From positions 78,197-142,196 of the forward strand of contig NZ_MKVJ01000018.1 of assembly GCF_001898805.1 (NCBI RefSeq): a DNA stretch of 64,000 bases. Reading direction: 5' to 3'. A model generated the notes under the pieces. That model made no database searches and was not told the DNA's origin. It saw only the letters and a program-made list of their open reading frames with translations. The first letter of the stretch is position 1; each line of letters begins with the position of its first letter. The position numbers were made by a program, and so were the translations under genes. The DNA is from Leifsonia sp. 71-9 (GTDB lineage: Bacteria; Actinomycetota; Actinomycetes; Actinomycetales; Microbacteriaceae). Below are positions 53,221-61,583 of the stretch, in pieces.

Positions 53221-53237
53221 GGCTCTAGATTAGTAGG
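53221..53237. promoter_or_regulatory. Interlocked divergent leaderless promoters of dapD and dapE
   Basis: The 17-bp gap contains TAGATT on the plus strand (53226-53231), 6 nt before dapE GTG 53238. It also contains TAATCT on the minus strand (53232-53227), 6 nt before dapD ATG 53220. The two -10 elements share five base pairs, so the same DNA must serve one direction at a time. No ribosome sites exist for either gene. Confidence 0.75.
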
Positions 53238-54320
53238 GTGCCTCTCGACCTCACCGCCACCTCCACCGACCTCACCCGCCAGATCTGCGACATCGAGTCC
53301 GTGTCCGGAAACGAGAAGGAGCTCGCCGACGCGATCGAGGAGGCGCTCTTCGGGCTCGCCCACCTCGAGGTGATCCGCGACGGCGACACGATCGTCGCCC
53401 GCACGAACCTCGGCCGCGAGCGTCGCGCGCTCATCGCGGGGCACATCGACACCGTCCCGCTCAACGGCAACCTGCCGACGCGCTTCGAGACCGAGGGCGG
53501 CGTCACCTACCTCTGGGGTCGCGGCACCGTCGACATGAAGGCCGGCACGGCGGTGCAGCTGAAGCTCGCCGCCGAGCTCACCGACCCCGCGATCGACGTG
53601 ACGTGGATGTGGTACGACCACGAGGAGGTCAACGCCGAGCTCAACGGGCTCAACCGGCTCTCCCGCAACCGCCCCGATCTGTTCACCGGCGACTTCGCCA
53701 TCCTGGGCGAGCCCAGCAACGGCGTCGTCGAGGGCGGCTGCAACGGCAACCTCCGCGTCGAGGTGCGCACCTACGGCCTGCGCTCGCACTCGGCGCGCGG
53801 CTGGGTCGGCGACAACGCCATCCACAAGGCCGCTCCCATCCTCGACATCCTCGCCGCGTACCAGGCGCGGGAGGTGGAGGTCGACGGCCTCGTCTATCGC
53901 GAGGGCCTCAACGCGGTCGGCATCTCCGGCGGCATCGCGGGCAACATCATCCCCGACGAGTGCATGGTGCACATCAACTACCGGTTCGCCCCCTCCCGCA
54001 GCTCGCAGGAGGCCATCGACCACATGCACGAGCTGTTCGGCGACTACGAGATCACCGTCGTCGACCGGGCCGACGGCGCCCGCCCCGGCCTCGACGCGCC
54101 CTTGGCACAGGAGTTCGTGGCGGCCGTCGGCGGCGTCGCGAAGCCGAAGTACGGCTGGACCGACGTGGCACGGTTCAGCGCGATGGGCATCCCGGCGGTC
54201 AACTACGGCCCCGGCGACCCGCTGAAGGCGCACGCCGACGACGAGCGCGTCGACGTCGAGCAGATCGTGGCCGTGGAGGCCGGACTCCGTGCCTGGCTCA
54301 CCGGCTCCGGCGCCCGCTGA
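53238..54320 (+). CDS. dapE: Succinyl-diaminopimelate desuccinylase
   Basis: A 360-residue M20-family metallohydrolase releasing LL-diaminopimelate. The metal-binding His is in IAGHIDTVPLNG, the bridging Asp in WGRGTVDMKAG and the catalytic Glu in YDHEEVNAELNG; ILGEPSNG follows. The dimerisation domain occupies residues 180-290, with GGIAGNIIPDECMVHINYRF. The actinobacterial length is usual. It pairs with dapD across the shared promoter. The downstream mannosyltransferase-like gene starts inside its 3' end. Confidence 0.94.
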   Translation: MPLDLTATSTDLTRQICDIESVSGNEKELADAIEEALFGLAHLEVIRDGDTIVARTNLGRERRALIAGHIDTVPLNGNLPTRFETEGGVTYLWGRGTVDMKAGTAVQLKLAAELTDPAIDVTWMWYDHEEVNAELNGLNRLSRNRPDLFTGDFAILGEPSNGVVEGGCNGNLRVEVRTYGLRSHSARGWVGDNAIHKAAPILDILAAYQAREVEVDGLVYREGLNAVGISGGIAGNIIPDECMVHINYRFAPSRSSQEAIDHMHELFGDYEITVVDRADGARPGLDAPLAQEFVAAVGGVAKPKYGWTDVARFSAMGIPAVNYGPGDPLKAHADDERVDVEQIVAVEAGLRAWLTGSGAR

Positions 54321-55539
54321 GCCGGACGCCGCGGTCCGTCCCGCGGCGCAGCCGGGCTCGTGGTGGACCCTGTGGTGGGTCCGGGTGCTCGCGATCTTCG
54401 TCGCGAGCCGCGTCTTCACGACCGTCGTCCTGCTGATCTTCGCCGCGAACCAGGGGCAGAACCCGTGGACAGGGCCGAAGCCCGACTACTTCTCGTTCGC
54501 GACCATCTGGGACGGGCTCTGGTACAACATCATCGCGGTGTCCGGCTACCCAGCCGCGCTGCCGACCGACGGCGTGCACGTCACCGAGAACGCCTGGGCG
54601 TTCATGCCCGTGTACCCGGGCGTCGTCGACGCCGTGATGTTCGTGACGCGGCTCTCCTGGGCGCCGGCGTCCGTGCTGGTGTCGGTGCTCTGCGCCGCGG
54701 GGGCCGCCCTCGTCCTCCATCGGCTGCTCCGGCGGGTCGGGCTGTCGGAGTCGACCACCCTGTTCGCGGTCGTCCTGTTCTGCGTCGCCCCGGTCTCCCC
54801 GCTCTTCCAGCTGGCCTACGCCGAGTCGCTGCAGCTGCTGCTGCTCGCCGTCGCGCTGCTCCTGCTCGTCGACCGCCGGTACGGCTGGCTGTTCCCGGTG
54901 ACCCTGGTGATGGCGTTCACCCGGCCGAGCGGGCTCGCCTTCGCCCTCGCCCTCGGCCTGCACGTCGTCTACCGCTGGGTGCGCCGCCGCGACGACCCGT
55001 TCCCGCTCCGCGAGCGCGTCCTGAGCGTGTCGCTGACGGTGTTCAGCGGGCTCGCGGGCCTCGCCTGGCCGGCGATCGCGGGCATCGCGACCGGATCCTG
55101 GACGGCCTACACCGACACCGAGCTCGCCTGGCGCGCGGCGTACATCGGCTACCAGCACCTCGTCCCGTTCGCGGCGTGGTTCCAGGGGGCGGAGTGGTGG
55201 ACGACGGTCATGCTCGGCCTGCCGGGCTGGATCGGCATCGTCGTGCTCGTCGTCATCGTCGCCCTGTACGCCGTGCTGCTCTTCTCGCCGGCGGTCAGGA
55301 GACTCGGTCCCGACCTGCTCTTCTGGGTGATCGCCTACTCGGTGTACCTCTTCGCGGTGTTCTTCCCGCAGTCGAGCACGTTCCGCCTCCTGATGCCGCT
55401 CTTTCCGCTGCTGGGCGCGCTGGCACTGCCGCGCAGCCGCGTCTACCGGGTCGCGCTGGTCGTGCTGTTCCTCGCCATGCAGGTCGGCTGGATCGCGATC
55501 TGCTGGGGCGTCGACGGTGCGGATTGGTCGCCGCCGTGA
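54289..55539 (+). CDS. PIG-V-like membrane mannosyltransferase
   Basis: A 416-residue integral membrane protein with about ten helices. A periplasmic first loop contains WDGLWYNIIAVSGYP and ENAWAFMPVYPGVVDA, the acidic and aromatic motif of the GPI-mannosyltransferase-2/PIG-V type GT-C enzymes. These use polyprenyl-phosphate mannose. The predicted start GTG 54289 lies 32 nt within dapE, so the two may be co-transcribed. The acceptor is unknown; lipoglycans or cell-wall glycans are possible. Confidence 0.82.
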   Translation: MPGSPAPAPAEPDAAVRPAAQPGSWWTLWWVRVLAIFVASRVFTTVVLLIFAANQGQNPWTGPKPDYFSFATIWDGLWYNIIAVSGYPAALPTDGVHVTENAWAFMPVYPGVVDAVMFVTRLSWAPASVLVSVLCAAGAALVLHRLLRRVGLSESTTLFAVVLFCVAPVSPLFQLAYAESLQLLLLAVALLLLVDRRYGWLFPVTLVMAFTRPSGLAFALALGLHVVYRWVRRRDDPFPLRERVLSVSLTVFSGLAGLAWPAIAGIATGSWTAYTDTELAWRAAYIGYQHLVPFAAWFQGAEWWTTVMLGLPGWIGIVVLVVIVALYAVLLFSPAVRRLGPDLLFWVIAYSVYLFAVFFPQSSTFRLLMPLFPLLGALALPRSRVYRVALVVLFLAMQVGWIAICWGVDGADWSPP

Positions 55540-55628
55540 CCCGTGGCACCCGCTCGGGGTGGGTGCCGATTTCCACAGGTCGCCGCGGATGTCGGATAAT
55601 AGGGGGACATCCACGAAAGGGGAGCTGC

Positions 55629-55802
55629 ATGGCGGCCATGAAGCCGAGGACCGGGGACGGGCCAATGGAGGCTGTGAAGGAGGGACGGCTCATCATCGTG
55701 CGTGTCCCGCTCGAAGGTGGGGGGCGCCTGGTCGTCTCCGTCAACGACGCGGAAGCCAAAGAACTGCACGATGCTCTCGCGAGCGTCGTGAGTGCCTCCT
55801 GA
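55629..55802 (+). CDS. DUF3117 family small protein, 57 aa
   Basis: A compact beta-rich protein with the family motifs MKPRTGDGPMEAVKEGR and RVPLEGGGRLVVSVNDAEAK, widely kept in actinobacteria and related to mycobacterial Rv2302-like proteins. Function unknown. GGGGAGC precedes ATG 55629. A GATAAT -10 lies about 40 nt upstream near 55595, and a canonical terminator follows, so it is a monocistronic gene. Confidence 0.92.
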   Translation: MAAMKPRTGDGPMEAVKEGRLIIVRVPLEGGGRLVVSVNDAEAKELHDALASVVSAS

Positions 55803-55818
55803 ACGAATAACACGTCGG

Positions 55819-55853
55819 ACGGACCCTGAATGCTCAGGGTCCGTTCGTTGTTT
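55819..55853 (+). terminator. Intrinsic terminator of the DUF3117 gene
   Basis: ACGGACCCTGA (55819-55829) pairs perfectly with TCAGGGTCCGT (55834-55844) around a 4-nt loop and is followed by TCGTTGTTT. This is the most classical terminator of the window. Confidence 0.88.
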
Positions 55854-55865
55854 CCACGGGTACGT

Positions 55866-56498
55866 CTACGGCGCGAGCTTGGTCAGCTGCAACAGGCCGT
55901 CGCCGGCGGGGGAGAGCGCGCTGATCACGGCGCCGGAGCGCGCGGTCTCGGTGATGAGGGTGCGGAAGCCGGTGGCGACGTCGTCGCGCGCAGCGGGATC
56001 GGCGACCCGGCCGCGCCACAGGGCGTGCGCGACGAGGACGGTGCCGCCGGGGCGGACGAGCCGCAGGCCGTGCTCCACGTACTCGATGACCGACTGCGGG
56101 TCCGCGTCGATGAAGACGATGTCGTAGGAGTTCTCGTTCATCCGGGGGAGCACGTCGAGCGCGCGTCCCGTGATGAGGCGCACCCGGTTGGAGGCGACGC
56201 CCGCCTCGGTGAAGAACGCGCGCGCGTGCTGCTGGTGGTCCAGCTCCTGGTCGATCGAGGTGAGCTGCGCGTTCGCGCCACCGGTCAGCAGCCAGAGGCC
56301 GGAGACCCCGACACCCGTGCCGATCTCGACGATGTTCTCGGCGGCCGTCGCGGCCACCACGATGGCCGCCTGCGCGCCCGTGCTGGGAGCGATCGGCTCG
56401 ACGCCCAGCTCCAGCGATTGCTGCCGCGCCCGCGCGATCACGTCGCTCTCGACGATCACGTCGTCGGAGAATCTCCAGTTCGAGTCCTTGTCTGACAC
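55866..56498 (-). CDS. O-methyltransferase, class I SAM-dependent
   Basis: A 210-residue methyltransferase of the type found beside tatB in actinobacteria. SAM-binding segment IVEIGTGVGVSGLWLL (about residues 55-70), then SIDQELDHQQHA. FIDADPQSVIEYVEHGLRLV supplies the metal- and catechol-site acids. GTG 56498 follows AAGGAGC with good spacing. It is divergent from tatB; the substrate is not known. Confidence 0.9.
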   Translation of the reverse strand: MSDKDSNWRFSDDVIVESDVIARARQQSLELGVEPIAPSTGAQAAIVVAATAAENIVEIGTGVGVSGLWLLTGGANAQLTSIDQELDHQQHARAFFTEAGVASNRVRLITGRALDVLPRMNENSYDIVFIDADPQSVIEYVEHGLRLVRPGGTVLVAHALWRGRVADPAARDDVATGFRTLITETARSGAVISALSPAGDGLLQLTKLAP

Positions 56499-56575
56499 AG
56501 TGCTCCTTGCCTCCGGTCCAGGATACGGCCCGCCGACCCAGCATCCGCGCAAGCCCGGCGCGATACTCTTGATGC

Positions 56576-56932
56576 GTGTTCGGACTGACCTTTGACAAGC
56601 TGCTGATCGTGGCGGTGATCGCGGCGTTCGTCATCGGCCCGGAACGCCTGCCGTTGTACGCGGGGAAGCTCGGTCAGTTCGTGCGCTCGCTGCGCGACTT
56701 CGCGAACGGTGCGAAGTCCCGGATGCGCGAGGAGATGGGCCCGGAGTTCGACGAGGTCGACTGGAAGAAGCTCGACCCGCGCCAGTACGACCCGCGCCGG
56801 ATCATCCGTGAGGCCCTCCTCGAGGACGCCCCCGCCCCCACCAGCTCCATCAAGCCGGCGAGCCCCGCGGCCGCCGCCCAGCGCGCCCTCCCGGCCGGCG
56901 CCCTGCCGCCGTTCGATCCCGAATCCACCTGA
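56576..56932 (+). CDS. tatB: Twin-arginine translocase subunit TatB
   Basis: A 118-residue Tat component. A single N-terminal membrane helix (residues 3-20; TFDKLLIVAVIAAFVIGPER) is followed by the amphipathic helix LPLYAGKLGQFVRSLRDFAN and a charged, then Pro/Ala-rich tail. IGPERLP at the helix end is the Tat hallmark. tatA and tatC are not adjacent. GTG 56576 follows TACTCT at 6 nt (leaderless type). It is convergent with the VWA gene, whose stop lies 6 bp away. Confidence 0.94.
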   Translation: MFGLTFDKLLIVAVIAAFVIGPERLPLYAGKLGQFVRSLRDFANGAKSRMREEMGPEFDEVDWKKLDPRQYDPRRIIREALLEDAPAPTSSIKPASPAAAAQRALPAGALPPFDPEST

Positions 56933-56938
56933 TCCGCG

Positions 56939-58126
56939 TCAGCTCGCCTCGCCCTCGGACGGTGTGGCGATGCCGTTGGATGCGGCCCAGGCCGTGACGT
57001 CCCGCCGCTCGATGGCGGTGGCCATGAGGTCGGGGAAGAGGTCGGGCGTGCAGGCGAAGGCCGGGACGCCGATGCCGGCGAGCTGCGCCGCGTGCTGCGC
57101 GTCGTACGAGGGCTTGCCCGAGTCGGAGAGGGCGAGCAGGGCGACCATCGTCGTCCCGGAGCCGACGATCGACCGGGCCCGCCGCAGCATCTCCTCGGCG
57201 ATCCCGCCCTCGTAGAGGTCGCTGATGAGCACGAGCACCGTGTCGGTCGGCTGGGTGATCTGCGACTGGCAGTACGCCAGCGCCCCGTTGATGTCCGTGC
57301 CGCCGCCGAGCTGGACGCCGAACAGCACGTCGACGGGGTCGTCCAGCTCCTCGGTGAGGTCCACCACCGTGGTGTCGAAGACGACGAGGCGGGTGCGCAC
57401 CGCCGGCAGCGACGCCAGCACGGCGCCGAACACGCTGGAGAACACGACGGACTCGGCCATGGAGCCGGACTGGTCGATGCACAGGATGATCTCGCGCTGC
57501 ACCTGCGTGCGGCGGCGGGCGTGGCCCACCAGCCGCTCGGGCACCACGGTGCGGTGCTCCGGGAGGTAGTGCTGGAGGTTCGCGGCGATCGTCCGGTTCC
57601 AGTCGATGTCCGCCGGCCGGGGCCGGCGCGTGCGCGCGGAGCGGTCCAGGGCGCCCGAGACGGCCTGCACGGTCTGGGCGCGCAGGCGCTCCTGCAGCTC
57701 GTCCGTGACCTGGCGGACGACGGCTCGCGCGGTCGCCTTGGACGCTTCCGGGATCACCGAACCGAGCCCGATCAGGGTGCTCACCAGGTGGATGTCGGGC
57801 TGGACCGCGGTGAGCATCTCCGGCTCCAGCAGCATCTCCCGCAGCCCCAGCCGGTCCATCGCGTCGGCCTGCATGATCCGGACGACGGAGGAGGGGAAGT
57901 AGCCGCGGATGTCGCCCAGCCACCGGGCCACGCGGGGCTGGGAGCCGCCCAGCCCGCGGCGGCGGTCGGCGTCGTAGAGCTCGCCGAGCACACCGTCGCG
58001 TGCGGCGTCCTCGGCCGAGAGCGCGATCGGCTCCCCGCCGGATCGCACTCCGTCCGCGTCGCCCGAGCCGAGCACCAGCCGCCACCGCGTGAGGCGCTCC
58101 TGCGTCGCCGCGTCGTCGTCGCTCAT
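56939..58126 (-). CDS. VWA domain protein, last gene of the MoxR/SWIM operon
   Basis: A 395-residue protein. The N-terminal 190 residues are helical; the von Willebrand A domain follows (residues 210-380) with the metal-ion MIDAS motif CIDQSGSMAES and later GGGTDINGAL and LISDLYEGG. VWA proteins of this class act with MoxR AAA+ ATPases as adaptors or chaperones in metal insertion or complex remodelling. ATG 58126 overlaps the stop of the DUF5682 gene (ATGA). Confidence 0.9.
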   Translation of the reverse strand: MSDDDAATQERLTRWRLVLGSGDADGVRSGGEPIALSAEDAARDGVLGELYDADRRRGLGGSQPRVARWLGDIRGYFPSSVVRIMQADAMDRLGLREMLLEPEMLTAVQPDIHLVSTLIGLGSVIPEASKATARAVVRQVTDELQERLRAQTVQAVSGALDRSARTRRPRPADIDWNRTIAANLQHYLPEHRTVVPERLVGHARRRTQVQREIILCIDQSGSMAESVVFSSVFGAVLASLPAVRTRLVVFDTTVVDLTEELDDPVDVLFGVQLGGGTDINGALAYCQSQITQPTDTVLVLISDLYEGGIAEEMLRRARSIVGSGTTMVALLALSDSGKPSYDAQHAAQLAGIGVPAFACTPDLFPDLMATAIERRDVTAWAASNGIATPSEGEAS

Positions 58127-60471
58127 GACACCACCTTCCAGCCGAGGAGCCGTGCGACCGCACGGAGGCCTGCCTGCGCCGCCGCCGCATCCACGTCCGG
58201 TGCCGCCGCGGTCGCTGCGGAGGGACCGTCGGAGATCCGATGGCCGATCCTGGCGCGTTCCGCGGGCGTGAACGCGGAGAAGGTGCGCCGGAGGAGCGGC
58301 AGGATGTCGTCGAACACGTCGGTGCCGGCGGAGCCGAGCCACTCGTCGAGCAGAGCCAGCAGGGCCGGGTCGTGGATCAGCACGGTCGCGTCCCCGGTGA
58401 GGAAGCCGTCGATCCACCCGGCAGCGTCGGCCGGGTCCGCGGCGATCGAGAGCGCCCGGCTCATCCGCGTCGCCACCGTGTCGGTGTCGAGCAGCGCGGC
58501 GTCGAGGAGCATCCGGGTGGCTCGGCCCGAGAGCAGACCGGGGACGCGATCGTGGTCCGCTAGCTCCCCGAGCGTCCGCCACCAGCGTTGGAGCAGGTCC
58601 TCGTCCTCGAGGAGGGTGAGTCCCCGGTGCGCGGACTCCACGGCGCTTCGCAGCGCGGTCGCCGCGTCGTCATCGAGCGCGACGGCGGCCGGGGGGAGGC
58701 CGACGCAGGCGCGGACCGCGGTCTCGTCGAGCACCGCACGCACCTCGCCGGTCTCGACGCCCCGCACGTTCCCGTAGCGGCACACGGTCGCCAGCGGTTC
58801 GATCGCGGCGAGGAGCTCGAGGGCGTCGGTGTGCGTCGCCGCCCGTTCCGCGAGTCGGGCGACCACGTCGTGGACCGGCGTCTCCGCCAGGAGGCACTGC
58901 GAGATCAGTTCGGAGAGGGCGGCGAGGTCCGGTGCGTCGCGCGCGTCCTGCGCGACCTTCGCGGCGGTCGCGGACGCGAGCGTCGTGCCGTAGACGCTCG
59001 CCTCGACGACCGCGACGGCGAGCTCCGGAGACCAGGCGAGCTCCCACGCCTCCTTGAACGTGCCCGTGGTGCGCCCGGCATCGACGGGAGCTCCCCACGG
59101 GATGCCGAGGAGGCGCAGCCGATGCAGCAGCGTCGAGCGGGCGCGGCCGGCGTCGGTGCGCAGATCCAGGGTCACGGTCTGGGGATGCGCGGCCGGCTTG
59201 AGCCTGGTCGCCCGTTGCGCGCGCTCCAGATCGGCCGCCAGGGGAGTGAGGGGGGCGGCCGCCGGAACCGAGCCGATGTCGTCTCCCACGACCAGCCGGT
59301 CGTGGACGAGGGAGAGCGGCAGCGGGTTGCCGTCGGCGAGCACCGAGAGCGCCGCGTCGTCCAGCTCGTCGAGGCCGGGCCCGGGGCGGCCCCGCACCGT
59401 CGCCAGCGTGGACGCGAGCCGGTCGGCTTCGACCACGGAGGCCGTGGACGCGTCGATCCCCTGGCGGCGGAGCTCCTGGGCCACCTTCACCAGCCAGACC
59501 GTCGCGACGTCCGACGCGGAGCCGGACCGGGCGTGCTCGAAGAGATGCCGGTACCAGCCGGGGGAGGAGACGCCGGCGCCGTAGCCGGAGGCGTAGCTCA
59601 GCCGCGACGCCGTCCATGGCACCCAGGCCGCCGCCACCTTCGCCTTCGGCAGCCCGCGCAGCAGAAGCCGGTCGGCCGCAGCGGAGGGGAAGGAGGCCGG
59701 CTCCAGCGCCGGAGCGTGCCACGCGCCGCAGACCACCGCGATCCGCTCGTCGCCGCCCTTCGACGCGGCCCGGATGGCGGTGCGCATCGCGGCTTCGCGG
59801 AGGGCCGTCATCGCCGTGCCGAGCGGGTCCGCCAGGGCGGTCAGATCGAGGTCGCCGTCCTGACCGACGACCGGCGCGGCGGCCGGCTCGTCGCGGCGCA
59901 GCTCGGCGATCGCGGAGGAGAGGGCGGCGAAGCGCTCCAGGACGGATCCCTCGCGCCGCTCGACGGCATCCTCCCACCACCGCTCGGGGTCGTCGTAGCC
60001 GGCCGCGCCGGCGAGCGCGGCGATCGGGTCGCGCCCCTGCCGGGCGTCCCCGGCCGTCGGCTGGACTGTTGGCACGGGCTCACGCGGTCCGGCGGCCTCC
60101 TCCGGTCCGTCGGCCTCCTCCAGCAGCTCGCGCTGGGCGAGGCGCTGGCGGATGGCGACGCCGTGCGTCTCCGGCAGGTCGATCGAGCGCACGCTGCTCC
60201 CGTTCGCCAGGGCCCAGCGCAGCGCGACCCACTCGGGCGAGAAGGAGGCGAGCGGGTAGAAGCTCGCCCGGCGCGGGTCGTCGACCGCGTAGACGAGGCC
60301 GGCGACCGGAGGGATCATGTCGGGGTCGCCGGCGAGCGCGGCGATGGGATCCAGCTCGGGCGCGCCCTCGATCAGCACCAGCGTGGGCGCGAGCGCGTCG
60401 AGGGCCTCCGCGACCGAGCGGGCCGATCCCGGCCCGTGATGGCGGATCCCGAGGATGTGTACGTCCGGCAC
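58123..60471 (-). CDS. DUF5682 family protein
   Basis: A 782-residue protein beginning VPDVHILGIRHHGPGSARSV, with the conserved RHHGPGSA motif. A second conserved region is VVCGAWHAPAL near residues 240-250, with a following WVPWTASRLSYASGYGAGV. The remainder is helical, Ala/Leu/Asp-rich and probably soluble. No enzymatic function is assigned. The His-rich motif and the paired WHAP element suggest a hydrolase or metal site, but this is speculation. GTG 60471 lies 9 nt after the MoxR stop. Confidence 0.88.
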   Translation of the reverse strand: MPDVHILGIRHHGPGSARSVAEALDALAPTLVLIEGAPELDPIAALAGDPDMIPPVAGLVYAVDDPRRASFYPLASFSPEWVALRWALANGSSVRSIDLPETHGVAIRQRLAQRELLEEADGPEEAAGPREPVPTVQPTAGDARQGRDPIAALAGAAGYDDPERWWEDAVERREGSVLERFAALSSAIAELRRDEPAAAPVVGQDGDLDLTALADPLGTAMTALREAAMRTAIRAASKGGDERIAVVCGAWHAPALEPASFPSAAADRLLLRGLPKAKVAAAWVPWTASRLSYASGYGAGVSSPGWYRHLFEHARSGSASDVATVWLVKVAQELRRQGIDASTASVVEADRLASTLATVRGRPGPGLDELDDAALSVLADGNPLPLSLVHDRLVVGDDIGSVPAAAPLTPLAADLERAQRATRLKPAAHPQTVTLDLRTDAGRARSTLLHRLRLLGIPWGAPVDAGRTTGTFKEAWELAWSPELAVAVVEASVYGTTLASATAAKVAQDARDAPDLAALSELISQCLLAETPVHDVVARLAERAATHTDALELLAAIEPLATVCRYGNVRGVETGEVRAVLDETAVRACVGLPPAAVALDDDAATALRSAVESAHRGLTLLEDEDLLQRWWRTLGELADHDRVPGLLSGRATRMLLDAALLDTDTVATRMSRALSIAADPADAAGWIDGFLTGDATVLIHDPALLALLDEWLGSAGTDVFDDILPLLRRTFSAFTPAERARIGHRISDGPSAATAAAPDVDAAAAQAGLRAVARLLGWKVVS

Positions 60472-60479
60472 CGTGTCGC

Positions 60480-61583
60480 TCAGTCGCCGAGGTCGCGGCA
60501 GGCGCGGTAGAGGTCGGCCCACTCCGGCCGGTTGCGCACGACGGTCTCCAGGTACTCCTCCCAGACCACGGCATCCTGGACCGGGTCCTTCACCACCGCG
60601 CCCAGCAGCCCGGCGGCGACGTCGTCCGCGCGCACCGCGCCGTCGCCGAAGTGCGCGGCGAGGCTGAGCCCGCTGGTGACCACGGAGATCGCCTCCGCCG
60701 TCGAGAGCGTCGCGGACGGCGACTTGATCGTGGTGCGTCCGTCGGCCGTGACGCCGGCGCGCAGCTCGCGCATCACGGTCACCACCCGGCGGATCTCGCT
60801 CAGCGCGGCGAGGTCGGCGGGGAGCTCGAGGGACGCGCCCAGGCTGCGGACGCGGCTCTCCACGATCTCCACCTCCTGGTCCAGCGTGTCGGGCAGCGGC
60901 AGCACGACGGTCGTGAAGCGACGGCGCAGCGCCGAGGAGAGATCGTTGACGCCCTTGTCGCGGTTGTTGGCGGTCGCGATGATGTTGAACCCGCGCTGCG
61001 CCTGCACCTCGGTGTCGAGCTCGGGGATCGGGATGCTCTTCTCCGACAGGATGCTGATGAGCGAGTCCTGCACGTCCGACGGGATGCGCGTGAGCTCCTC
61101 GATCCGGGCGAGCGATCCGGAGCGCATGGCCCGCATCACCGGTCCCGGGACGATCGCGCCCTCCGTCGGGCCCTCGGCCAGCAGGCGGGCGTAGTTCCAG
61201 CCGTACCGGATCGCCTCTTCGGCGGTGCCGGCCGTGCCGTGCACCACCAGGGTCGAGTCGCCGCTGATCGCGGCGGCGAGGTGCTCGCCGACCCAGGACT
61301 TCGCCGTGCCCGGCACGCCGAGCAGCAGGAGGGCGCGGTCGGTCGCGAGGGAGGCGATGGCGATCTCGATCAGCCGGCGGCTGCCGATGTACTTCGGGGT
61401 GATGACGGTGCCGTCCGGCAGCGCGCCGCCGAGCAGGTAGGTCGAGACGGCCCACGGGGACAGCTTCCACTGCGGCGGTCGCGGCCGGTCGTCGACGGCC
61501 CGCAAGGCGGAGAGCTCGTCGGCGTACGACTGCTCGGCGTGCTCGCGCAGCACCGTCGGGGTCGGGATATCGGCGATGGTCAC
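60480..61583 (-). CDS. MoxR-family AAA+ ATPase
   Basis: A 367-residue ATPase. Walker A is LLLLGVPGTAKSWVGEHL (about residues 85-102). The Walker B/sensor region contains ARIEELTRIPSDVQDSLISI, then ATANNRDKGVND (sensor 1) and SSALRRRF (arginine finger and helix). The C-terminal lid is short. Such ATPases remodel VWA-bearing partners or insert metal ions. GTG 61583 overlaps the DUF5691 stop (GTGA). It lies between DUF5691 and DUF5682. Confidence 0.93.
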   Translation of the reverse strand: MTIADIPTPTVLREHAEQSYADELSALRAVDDRPRPPQWKLSPWAVSTYLLGGALPDGTVITPKYIGSRRLIEIAIASLATDRALLLLGVPGTAKSWVGEHLAAAISGDSTLVVHGTAGTAEEAIRYGWNYARLLAEGPTEGAIVPGPVMRAMRSGSLARIEELTRIPSDVQDSLISILSEKSIPIPELDTEVQAQRGFNIIATANNRDKGVNDLSSALRRRFTTVVLPLPDTLDQEVEIVESRVRSLGASLELPADLAALSEIRRVVTVMRELRAGVTADGRTTIKSPSATLSTAEAISVVTSGLSLAAHFGDGAVRADDVAAGLLGAVVKDPVQDAVVWEEYLETVVRNRPEWADLYRACRDLGD

